The notes under the pieces were generated by a model. That model was not told the DNA's origin, did no database searches, and saw nothing but the letters and a program-made list of their open reading frames with translations. A DNA stretch of 7,268 nt from DATFDN01 sp049591635 (GTDB lineage: Bacteria > Pseudomonadota > Alphaproteobacteria > Acetobacterales > Acetobacteraceae). The stretch covers positions 1-7,268 of the forward strand of contig JBAWFF010000165.1 of NCBI GenBank assembly GCA_049591635.1. The letters run 5' to 3'. Positions 1 to 4,990 of this stretch are shown here, piece by piece (the first letter of the stretch is position 1; each line of letters begins with the position of its first letter). The position numbers and the translations under genes were made by a program.

Positions 1-1109
1 CCCTTCAGCAGGATCTGCCACGCCCGCGCCAGGGTCGAGATGGAGAGCTGGTCGGCGAGCGCCGCCCCGCGCGTGCGCTCGGCCTCCGGCAACTCGTGGC
101 TGTCGCGCAAGCCGGGAACGGATTTGAGGCGCGTCAGCGTGTGCAGCAGTTCCAGCAGATCCGCCAGCATCACGCCGAGATCGGCACCACGCTCATGCGC
201 GCGCTCGGTCACCGCCAGCGCGGCGGCCGGGCGCCCCGCCATCACCGCCTCCAGCAGATCGAAGATCGCCTCGCGATCGGCCAGCCCCAGCATGTCGGCG
301 ACATCGGCGGCGGTGACGCCGTCCTCGGCCCGCGCGATCGCCTGATCGAGGAGGGAAAGTCCGTCGCGCACCGAACCGTCGGCGGCGCGCGCGATGAGGT
401 CGAGCGCCGCCGGTTCCGCCGCCACCCCCTCGGCGGCGGCGATGCGGGTGAAATGCGCCGACAGCTCGGCTATCCGCACCCGGCGCAGGTCGAAGCGCTG
501 ACAGCGCGACAGGACGGTGATCGGAACCTTGCGCAGATCGGTGGTGGCGAACACGAAGGTCACGTGCGACGGCGGCTCCTCCAGCGTCTTCAGCAGCGCG
601 TTGAACGCGTTGCGCGACAGCATGTGGACCTCGTCGATGACGAAGACCTTGGCGCGCGCCTGCATCGGGCGGAACCGCGTCGCCTCGATGATCTCGCGCA
701 CGTCATCGACCCCGGTGTTCGAGGCGGCGTCCATCTCCACCACGTCGGGATGCCGGTCGGCGAGAATCGCGACGCAGTTCGGGCAGACGCCGCACGGATC
801 GGCGGTCGGTCCGCCGGTCCCGTCCGGGCCGACGCAATTGAGCGCGCGGGCGATGATGCGGGCGGTGGTCGTCTTGCCGACGCCGCGCACGCCGGTGAGC
901 ATGAAGGCGTGCGCTACCCGTCCGATCGCGAAGGCGTTCCGCAGGGTGCGGACCATCGCCTCCTGCCCGATCAGGTCGTCGAATATGGCCGGGCGATATT
1001 TCCGCGCCAGCACCCGATAGGGCGCCGGCCCGCTATCGCCGAACAGCCCAGGGCCGGGCGGCGGAGGTGGCGCGTCTGGCTGCGGATCGTCCTGGAACAG
1101 GCCGGACAT
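1..1109 (-). CDS. dnaX: DNA polymerase III subunit gamma/tau, N-terminal part (runs off the window)
   Basis: This is the ATPase of the clamp loader, which opens and loads the beta sliding clamp at replication forks. About 369 codons are visible; the C-terminal polymerase- and helicase-binding region lies outside the window. Seen in the translation: a Pro-rich leader of about 30 residues (with PPPPP), then YRVLARKYRP at 31-40, Walker A GVRGVGKT at 73-80, and a zinc-binding cysteine set (C92, then CGVCPNC at 106-112). These are followed by the DEVH Walker B at 159-162, a TLEEPP segment and an ATTDLRKVPITVLSRC sensor/arginine-finger segment. All are hallmarks of DnaX. The ATG at 1109 is the first sensible start; the ribosome binding site is weak (GAAGGG lies too far upstream). 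The SRP RNA lies just upstream on the same strand. The identification is near certain; the exact start is less so. Confidence 0.97.
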   Translation of the reverse strand, partial: MSGLFQDDPQPDAPPPPPGPGLFGDSGPAPYRVLARKYRPAIFDDLIGQEAMVRTLRNAFAIGRVAHAFMLTGVRGVGKTTTARIIARALNCVGPDGTGGPTADPCGVCPNCVAILADRHPDVVEMDAASNTGVDDVREIIEATRFRPMQARAKVFVIDEVHMLSRNAFNALLKTLEEPPSHVTFVFATTDLRKVPITVLSRCQRFDLRRVRIAELSAHFTRIAAAEGVAAEPAALDLIARAADGSVRDGLSLLDQAIARAEDGVTAADVADMLGLADREAIFDLLEAVMAGRPAAALAVTERAHERGADLGVMLADLLELLHTLTRLKSVPGLRDSHELPEAERTRGAALADQLSISTLARAWQILLK

Positions 1110-1141
1110 GCGCGTTTGGGCCTGACCCTTCGAGAGTGCGA

Positions 1142-1241
1142 GGTGGGAGGCCGATCACGACCCGAGCGGAAACTCGCTGCGGCTGCTTCCTTCCGGACCT
1201 GACCGGGTTGGCAAGGCGCCCGTCCATGCCGACCTCCCACG
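1142..1241 (-). ncRNA. ffs: Small signal recognition particle RNA (4.5S type)
   Basis: This RNA binds Ffh and, with FtsY, targets nascent membrane and secreted proteins. The minus strand carries the conserved apical core GTCAGGTCCGGAAGGAAGCA (roughly 1183-1202), containing the GGAA tetraloop and the asymmetric internal loop that Ffh recognises. The ends pair: GTGGGAGG at 1233-1240 (read on minus) is complementary to CCTCCCAC at 1143-1150, closing a hairpin of about 100 nt, the usual size for Gram-negative SRP RNA without an Alu domain. The exact ends are estimated from this terminal helix. It sits 32 bases before dnaX on the same strand. No T-run terminator separates them, so read-through into dnaX is possible. 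Confidence 0.95.
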
Positions 1242-1242
1242 C

Positions 1243-1273
1243 TTTATATGCCGGCTCGCGGGTGCTCCGGCAA
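1243..1273 (-). promoter_or_regulatory. Probable sigma-70-type promoter of the SRP RNA
   Basis: On the minus strand, TTGCCG (1273-1268) is followed after 17 bases by CATATA (1250-1245), overlapping TATAAA (1248-1243). This lies immediately upstream of the terminal helix of the SRP RNA, so the predicted start would fall near 1240. The -35 is a 4/6 match to TTGACA. The position relative to a gene with a well-defined 5' end makes this more convincing than the hexamers alone. It could also drive dnaX by read-through. Confidence 0.6.
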
Positions 1274-1277
1274 GCGA

Positions 1278-1305
1278 CGGCTGCCCCGCCTCAGCGGAAC
1301 AGCCG
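1278..1305 (-). terminator. Hairpin at the 3' end of the RES toxin gene
   Basis: CGGCTG at 1278-1283 pairs with CAGCCG at 1300-1305. Inside a two-by-two mismatch, CCGC at 1286-1289 pairs with GCGG at 1294-1297 around a four-base loop. The hairpin spans the toxin stop codon (1291-1293) and ends just ahead of the SRP promoter. It could insulate ffs from toxin-operon transcription. There is no T-run after it on the minus strand, so it is not a canonical intrinsic terminator. Confidence 0.35.
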
Positions 1306-1770
1306 CGGATCCCACCATACCGGACGGTGCAGCCCGTGCGCGATCGAGGGAAACGCGGGGTGCTCGGGATTGATGAGGATGTTCAGCTCCATCCGGGCGA
1401 GCACGCTCGGCACCAGCAGCAGCGTCGAGCGGCACTCGCGTTGCCATGTTTCACCGTAGGCCCTGGAAGCCGCGGGCGAGGCATCGTCCCAGCCGGAAAG
1501 ATGGGCTGGCTCGATCATCTCGTAGGGGACGCCATTGGGAATCACAATCTCAACGTAGTGCTGATTCGGCGGCAGTTGGCCGTTGCCGCGAGCGAGCTTT
1601 TCCAGCAACGCCGTCGAATAGTGCTGGGAGGCATAGATCATGGGGCTGTCGGCGGTATTCCAGCGGCCCGGATAGAGCTTCGACCCGGCGGCTTCAAAGA
1701 TCGGAAATGCACCGTCCGGGTCACCAATCCGATAGGCCGTGAGGACGCGGTCTAGATTCTGCGCTGTCAC
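1291..1770 (-). CDS. RES-domain toxin of a RES/Xre toxin-antitoxin pair
   Basis: Characterised members of this family (MbcT of Mycobacterium tuberculosis, Res of Pseudomonas putida) deplete NAD+ and stop growth unless bound by their antitoxin. The 159-residue protein is the normal family length and spans the whole domain. Visible family features are YRIG at 13-16 with R14, the GRWN motif at 35-38, MIYAS at 44-48, the LLEKL helix with E57, and the PS...E-NILINPEHP tail (P121-S122 to P138). The arginines, tyrosine, glutamate and serine proposed to line the NAD site are therefore present, so the toxin looks intact. Translation starts at GTG (1770), and this codon overlaps the antitoxin stop as GTGA, indicating translational coupling. 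G+C falls to about 53 percent in places, below the neighbours, suggesting acquisition. NAD cleavage here is inferred from the family. Confidence 0.9.
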   Translation of the reverse strand: MTAQNLDRVLTAYRIGDPDGAFPIFEAAGSKLYPGRWNTADSPMIYASQHYSTALLEKLARGNGQLPPNQHYVEIVIPNGVPYEMIEPAHLSGWDDASPAASRAYGETWQRECRSTLLLVPSVLARMELNILINPEHPAFPSIAHGLHRPVWWDPRLFR

Positions 1771-2171
1771 ACAGCGGTTCCGTACAACAGACCCCCAAGG
1801 ATGTTCTCGACCAGCGGCCCTCCGAACTCACTCGCCAGCACCACGTCCACGGGAGGCCGCCCCCCGAGCAGCATATGCGGGCGGAACAGGAACTCACGCG
1901 CGGCATCGTCGTCCTTCCAAACCTCCCGCGCCATGGCCCAGACCTTGGCGAGACGGGCGACGCGGGCGCCCTCGGCCGGCGATAGCCGCGCCACCCTGGC
2001 ATCACCAGTCCGGCGTCGGGCCAGGGTCGCCCGAGGCACCAGCCGGAACGCGAACGCCGCATCGTTCGGCGCCAGGGATCGCACGAGGTGATCGAGCGCC
2101 GATACCGGCAAGCCCTTCTCGACCTCCTGGATCAACGACAACCCGACATAACCCGTCGCAGCGCTCGCCAT
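1767..2171 (-). CDS. Xre/MbcA/ParS-type antitoxin (DUF2384 C-terminal domain)
   Basis: The 134-residue protein precedes the RES toxin. Its N-terminal half (about residues 10-60, around EVEKGLPVSALDHLVRSL) looks like the helix-turn-helix of Xre-type RES antitoxins. The C-terminal half, from about LSPAEGARVARLAKVW to the end, has the DUF2384 pattern: an alpha-helical segment, a conserved FLFRPHMLLGGRPP turn and a final FGGPLVENILGGLLYG helix. In known pairs this end plugs the toxin active site. I chose the ATG at 2171 because GAGGAG (2183-2178) sits six bases upstream. An in-frame ATG at 2195 and a longer open frame to 2558 exist but run antisense into nudC. The likely promoter falls around 2195-2222, which also favours the shorter start. 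Autorepression of the operon is expected from the family. Confidence 0.87.
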   Translation of the reverse strand: MASAATGYVGLSLIQEVEKGLPVSALDHLVRSLAPNDAAFAFRLVPRATLARRRTGDARVARLSPAEGARVARLAKVWAMAREVWKDDDAAREFLFRPHMLLGGRPPVDVVLASEFGGPLVENILGGLLYGTAV

Positions 2172-2177
2172 GACCCA

Positions 2178-2183
2178 CTCCTC
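2178..2183 (-). promoter_or_regulatory. Ribosome binding site that fixes the antitoxin start
   Basis: On the minus strand, GAGGAG lies six bases before the ATG at 2171. The in-frame ATG at 2195 has nothing comparable, so the shorter protein is preferred. Confidence 0.65.
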
Positions 2184-2194
2184 ATTTGAGCCCA

Positions 2195-2222
2195 TATATC
2201 GTCTCTGGTGAGCAAGCCGCAA
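2195..2222 (-). promoter_or_regulatory. Possible promoter of the toxin-antitoxin operon
   Basis: On the minus strand, TTGCGG (2222-2217) precedes GATATA (2200-2195) by 16 bases; the overlapping TATATG (2198-2193) would give 18. The AT-rich block CATATATC stands out in this GC-rich context. A start about seven bases downstream would leave a short leader with the GAGGAG site. Matches to consensus are partial (3-4 of 6), and no clear operator dyad was seen. Confidence 0.35.
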
Positions 2223-2294
2223 GGCACTCCCCGCATTGTCCGCCGTCGCCGCCCGTGTCACCGTCTTCCACCCTCCGCAGCATCCGAGCGCCCC

Positions 2295-3218
2295 GTGCCC
2301 CTCATCGCCGCCACCCGCCCGAACGTCTATTCCTCCAGTCCGCTCGACCGCGCCGGGGAGCGGCGGGACGACGTCGCGTGGATCGAGGCGCGGCTCGCCG
2401 ACCCGCGATCGCTGTTCGTCCCGATGTGGCGCAGCCGCAACCTGGTCGCCGGAATGGAGGAGAAGCGGCCGGAGGCGGTGTACGTCGCCGGGGAAGCCGC
2501 CGGCCCGCTGCGGCTGGACGGCGGCGCGTGGGCGTTCCTGGGCCTGCTCGACGGACAAGCGCTGTTCGCCGTCGATGTCAGCGCCGCCGACGACCCCGCG
2601 CCGCTGCTGACGGGCCTATTGGGAAGCTTCGTCGACATCCGCTCGGTCGGCTGGGGCGAGCCGCGCCCCGAGGCGGCGGTCCTCGCGCACGCGCGCGGCC
2701 TGATGCACTGGCGATCGCGCCACCGCTTCTGCGGCGTCTGCGGTGCACCGTGCGAGGTGAAGTCGGCGGGACATGTGATGCACTGCACTTCGTGCGGAAC
2801 CGATCATTTCCCGCGCACCGATTGCGCCGTCATCATGCTGATCACCCGCGAGGACAGCATCCTGCTGGGCCACTCGCAGCGGTTCCCGCGCGCCAACATG
2901 TACTCGACATTGGCGGGCTTCCTGGAACCGGGGGAAAGCCTGGAGGAAGCAGTGCGCCGCGAGGTCTTCGAGGAATCCAGCGTCCGCGTCGGCGACGTCT
3001 GGTATCATTCGAGCCAGCCCTGGCCGTTCCCCGGCAACATCATGCTCGGCTACTATGGCGAGGCGCTGACCGAGGAAATCATCATCGACCAGACCGAGCT
3101 GATCGACGTGCGCTGGTTTCCCCGCGCCCAGGTCCGCGACCCCGACCGCCACGGCTTCATGCTGCCGCGTGGCGATTCCATCGCCCGACGGCTGATCGAG
3201 GACTGGCTGGCCGCGTGA
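2295..3218 (+). CDS. nudC: NAD(+)/NADH diphosphatase, Nudix family
   Basis: The enzyme cleaves NADH/NAD+ to NMN(H) and AMP, and in Escherichia coli also removes NAD caps from RNA. From the proposed start (307 residues) I see an N-terminal NUDIX-like domain, then a zinc ribbon with C146-x2-C149 and C164-x2-C167. The Nudix box follows at about 208-230 (G-x5-E-x7-REVFEE), then SQPWPFP at 240-246, the signature of the NADH pyrophosphatase subfamily. The last residue pair of the Nudix box reads SV, where the consensus has Gly before the hydrophobic residue. The start is GTG at 2295. An upstream in-frame GTG at 2208 would add 29 Arg/Pro-rich residues unlike the family, so I reject it. No strong ribosome binding site supports either start. 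The 3' end overlaps the DUF488 gene by GTGA, implying coupled translation. It is divergent from the RES/Xre operon. Confidence 0.93.
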   Translation: MPLIAATRPNVYSSSPLDRAGERRDDVAWIEARLADPRSLFVPMWRSRNLVAGMEEKRPEAVYVAGEAAGPLRLDGGAWAFLGLLDGQALFAVDVSAADDPAPLLTGLLGSFVDIRSVGWGEPRPEAAVLAHARGLMHWRSRHRFCGVCGAPCEVKSAGHVMHCTSCGTDHFPRTDCAVIMLITREDSILLGHSQRFPRANMYSTLAGFLEPGESLEEAVRREVFEESSVRVGDVWYHSSQPWPFPGNIMLGYYGEALTEEIIIDQTELIDVRWFPRAQVRDPDRHGFMLPRGDSIARRLIEDWLAA

Positions 3219-3676
3219 CCGAGTTGCTGACCATCGGCTACGAGGGCACGACGATCGACGCGGTGCTCGATACCCTCGTCGAAGCGCGCGTGGCGCTGCT
3301 GATCGACGTGCGCGCGGTGGCTTCGTCGCGCAAGCCGGGCTTCTCCAAACGCCAACTCGCCGCCGGGCTCGACGCTAGGGGGATCGGCTACGTGCATCTG
3401 CAACCCCTCGGTACGCCGAAGGAGGGCCGCCAGGCGGTGCGCGTCGGCCATCCTGAGCGAATGGAGGTGATCTTTCGCGCCCACATGACCGGCGACGAGC
3501 CGCTAGCCGCACTGGCGGAGGCCGCGATGCTCGCGCGCGAACATCGAAGCTGCCTGCTGTGCTTCGAGCGCGACCCCGCGCAATGTCACCGCCGGATCGT
3601 CGCGGAGATGATCACGGCGGAGACCGGGCAGAACGTGAACCACCTGGACGCCCAACCCCCATTCGGCCCAAATTGA
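3215..3676 (+). CDS. DUF488 family protein
   Basis: The 153-residue protein begins at GTG 3215, overlapping the nudC stop by four bases, so the two are probably one operon with coupled translation. Family features seen are TIGYEG near the N-terminus (residues 6-11), LLIDVRAVASSRKPGFSK with the conserved DVR and the S-x-x-P-x-FSK segment, YVHLQPLGTPKEGR, and the C-terminal LLCFERDPAQCHRRIVAEMI, with its Glu and Cys-His-Arg. The conserved acidic, Cys and His residues suggest an enzyme or metal site, but I know of no established biochemical function for DUF488. An open frame continues upstream to 2186 in the same phase but lies within nudC in a different reading frame and is spurious. Family assignment is confident; function is unknown. 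Confidence 0.88.
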   Translation: MTELLTIGYEGTTIDAVLDTLVEARVALLIDVRAVASSRKPGFSKRQLAAGLDARGIGYVHLQPLGTPKEGRQAVRVGHPERMEVIFRAHMTGDEPLAALAEAAMLAREHRSCLLCFERDPAQCHRRIVAEMITAETGQNVNHLDAQPPFGPN

Positions 3677-3687
3677 ATCGAAATCGT

Positions 3688-3770
3688 CGTCATCGTGAGC
3701 GCAGCGATGCGATCCAGGCGGGCGCGCCGCGTGTTTGCCTGGATCGCTTCGCCTTCGGCTCGCGATGACG
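3688..3770. repeat. REP-like palindromic intergenic element
   Basis: The left arm (3688-3718) begins CGTCATCGTGAGC and ends GCGATCCAGG. The right arm (3738-3770) is its imperfect reverse complement, beginning CCTGGATCGC and ending CGCGATGACG. The loop is about 19 bases, itself GC-rich. The arm sequence resembles a widespread dispersed motif of alphaproteobacteria (of the CGTCATTGCGAGC...GCAATCCAGG type), often found as inverted pairs between genes. Here it lies 12 bases after the DUF488 stop and faces the 3' end of the DUF4279 gene, so it can form a strong hairpin in either transcript and may act as a bidirectional transcript end. Membership of a genomic repeat family is from memory, as only one copy is in the window. 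Confidence 0.75.
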
Positions 3771-3839
3771 CAGACTTCGCGCCGCCGTTCAGCTCGGCCC
3801 GAAACCATATAAGTGGGCGGGTCGCCCCGAACTATGCGG

Positions 3840-4301
3840 CTACGGTTCGCTCCGGCCGACATCGGGGGGCGCAGTTATTGCCTTTTCGAATGAAAGAGGC
3901 AACCCCAACTCCTCCGCTTTACGGAGGATTTCCGGGTCGAGGTCGGAGAAACGTTGTCCCTCCGATGAGCCCTCGAACAATACAGCTTTCCAAGCTAATG
4001 ACTGCGCGGACATTATAGACCGTATCCCATTTAGATGAGTCGAAATCACCTGCATCAGGAATTCCGCATGTTCGTTTGGATTCTTAGCAGGCACTTTATC
4101 ATCCGTCTGGAATCCACAGTATCCCATCTTGGCACGCGGCGTCTTGCCATCCCGGGTCGGTCCCAGCGGATCACCTTTTCTTTTTGGCCGTACGGCCGTT
4201 AATGGGAGAAGGGCCATGAGCGGCGCCGGATCAAGACGGTCGCCGACGAAGTCAAGCATGAAAAAAGCTCGTTCCTCAGTATCGTCGGCGTCCTTACTCA
4301 T
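3840..4301 (-). CDS. DUF4279 domain-containing protein, candidate immunity protein
   Basis: The protein is about 153 residues. After a short acidic N-terminus (SKDADDTEERA), the sequence matches my recollection of DUF4279: a hydrophobic strand FFMLDFVGDRLDP, the RKGDP-type turn (KRKGDPLG), a central Gly/aromatic segment, a helix with NEHAEFLMQVI, and a C-terminal FSDLDPEILRKAEELGLPLSF. The start is one of two adjacent ATGs (4304 or 4301) that overlap the end of the upstream gene by 8-11 bases; a longer frame to 4373 would run deep into that gene and is unlikely. G+C is about 45-50 percent, against about 70 percent in nearby core genes, a strong sign of acquisition. Small acidic proteins in this position usually protect against the preceding toxin; that role is inference. 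Function is otherwise unknown. Confidence 0.72.
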   Translation of the reverse strand: MSKDADDTEERAFFMLDFVGDRLDPAPLMALLPLTAVRPKRKGDPLGPTRDGKTPRAKMGYCGFQTDDKVPAKNPNEHAEFLMQVISTHLNGIRSIMSAQSLAWKAVLFEGSSEGQRFSDLDPEILRKAEELGLPLSFEKAITAPPDVGRSEP

Positions 4302-4926
4302 CATGCAGGTTTCCAACGTTCTCGCCATTAAAGAATACGTCGCCCGAAGGAATATGAAAAAGCAAATCGTCATCGCCTCTCAAACCGAGCCCGTCCTTAA
4401 GGGAGTGAATCGCCTTCCGAAAGTTCATTGGAGACATGCCCAAGCCTCTGGCGGCATCAGACGGATCGGACGTGAAGCGATTTACCTCGATCAACTCCGG
4501 ATTCGTCGATGCCGGATCCTTGGCGGGGGTCGCGCGCGTCGACTCGGGCGCGTCATCGGCGAACGCATCGGTGCGGTCGCGCAACGCCCGCAGCGCCTGT
4601 ACGGCATCCCCGTGGACCTCGTACGCCCGTTGGAATGCCCGCGCGGACAATGCCGGGTTGCTGTCGCCGAGACGGGCGGGGGCCGCCCATCCCGGGTGGG
4701 GCGCCTGGAAACGGTCCGGCTCAGGCCAGCGCTCCGCGTCGACCACTGTCGGAACGGCACTCTCCGACGACCCCGGCCCGTCATGCGGCGTGAACTCCGC
4801 CGGGATCGTGAACCAGCCCGGGTAGCGCGCCTTGAACTCCTGGAGTTCGGGCGTCTCGCCCTCGCCGTGCGGAACGAAGATGAAGGGCAGGATCAGATCA
4901 TCGTTGAAGCCATAGTGCTCGGTCAC
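4294..4926 (-). CDS. Unrecognised 210-residue protein, candidate toxin with a variable C-terminus
   Basis: I do not recognise the full-length family. Residues 1-50 hold an aromatic/Pro-rich segment (LILPFIFVPHGE, then YPGWFTIPAEF). The middle (about 95-150) is a predicted helix (ARAFQRAYEVHGDAVQAL) and a polar Ala/Pro/Thr/Ser linker. The last ~65 residues form a distinct domain ending GDVFFNGENVGNLHDE. Such endings, with a preceding KAIHSLKDGLGLRGDDDLLF-like helix-strand, remind me of C-terminal domains of bacterial polymorphic toxins, without a specific family match. G+C is about 72 percent over the middle (4501-4620) but 45-53 percent over the 3' end (4321-4440), as expected when a toxin tip is swapped onto a host-like carrier. 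There is no signal peptide or transmembrane segment. The GTG start at 4926 has GAGGG (4939-4935) eight bases upstream. Toxin function is inference. Confidence 0.7.
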   Translation of the reverse strand: MTEHYGFNDDLILPFIFVPHGEGETPELQEFKARYPGWFTIPAEFTPHDGPGSSESAVPTVVDAERWPEPDRFQAPHPGWAAPARLGDSNPALSARAFQRAYEVHGDAVQALRALRDRTDAFADDAPESTRATPAKDPASTNPELIEVNRFTSDPSDAARGLGMSPMNFRKAIHSLKDGLGLRGDDDLLFHIPSGDVFFNGENVGNLHDE

Positions 4927-4934
4927 GTCGCGCG

Positions 4935-4939
4935 CCCTC
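4935..4939 (-). promoter_or_regulatory. Ribosome binding site supporting the GTG start of the 210-residue protein
   Basis: On the minus strand, GAGGG lies eight bases before the GTG at 4926, a normal spacing. No other in-frame start with a comparable site is visible. Confidence 0.5.
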
Positions 4940-4959
4940 GCGGATCAGCGTGACTAACT

Positions 4960-4990
4960 AACACGACTCCGGCAATTTTGCAATCGTGTT
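4960..4990 (-). terminator. Inverted repeat at the end of pheA, possible transcript end
   Basis: AACACGA (4960-4966) and TCGTGTT (4984-4990) are perfect 7-base inverted repeats flanking a 17-base AT-rich centre that contains the small palindrome GCAATTTTGC. The repeat touches the pheA stop codon (4989-4991) and is followed on the minus strand by TAGTTAGT rather than a T-run. It may end the kdsB-pheA transcript. It could also be a protein binding site for the following accessory gene, whose start is 34 bases downstream. It is not GC-rich enough for a confident intrinsic terminator. Confidence 0.4.

Noticed and set aside
96..1202. Plus-strand open frame of 368 codons
   Set aside because: It lies opposite dnaX, is Arg/Gly/His-rich with no recognisable domain, and runs through the SRP RNA. 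It is a GC-rich shadow frame.
2208..2294. Earlier GTG start for nudC
   Set aside because: It adds a basic, Pro-rich stretch not typical of the family and lacks a ribosome binding site.
2172..2558. N-terminal extension of the antitoxin frame
   Set aside because: It would run antisense through the 5' part of nudC, and the GAGGAG site supports the ATG at 2171.
2186..3214. Upstream extension of the DUF488 frame making a 496-codon protein
   Set aside because: It overlaps nudC in another frame with Arg/Pro-rich low-complexity sequence. The DUF488 homology begins at 3215.
3559..3768. Short plus-strand frame reading through the palindrome
   Set aside because: Its translated HRERSDAIQ stretch is just the repeat arm read as protein, a common false gene in such elements.
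4129..4953. Plus-strand open frame of 274 codons
   Set aside because: It is antisense to the effector/DUF4279 pair, Arg/Gly-rich and without a domain. The minus-strand genes have better composition, overlap and a ribosome binding site.
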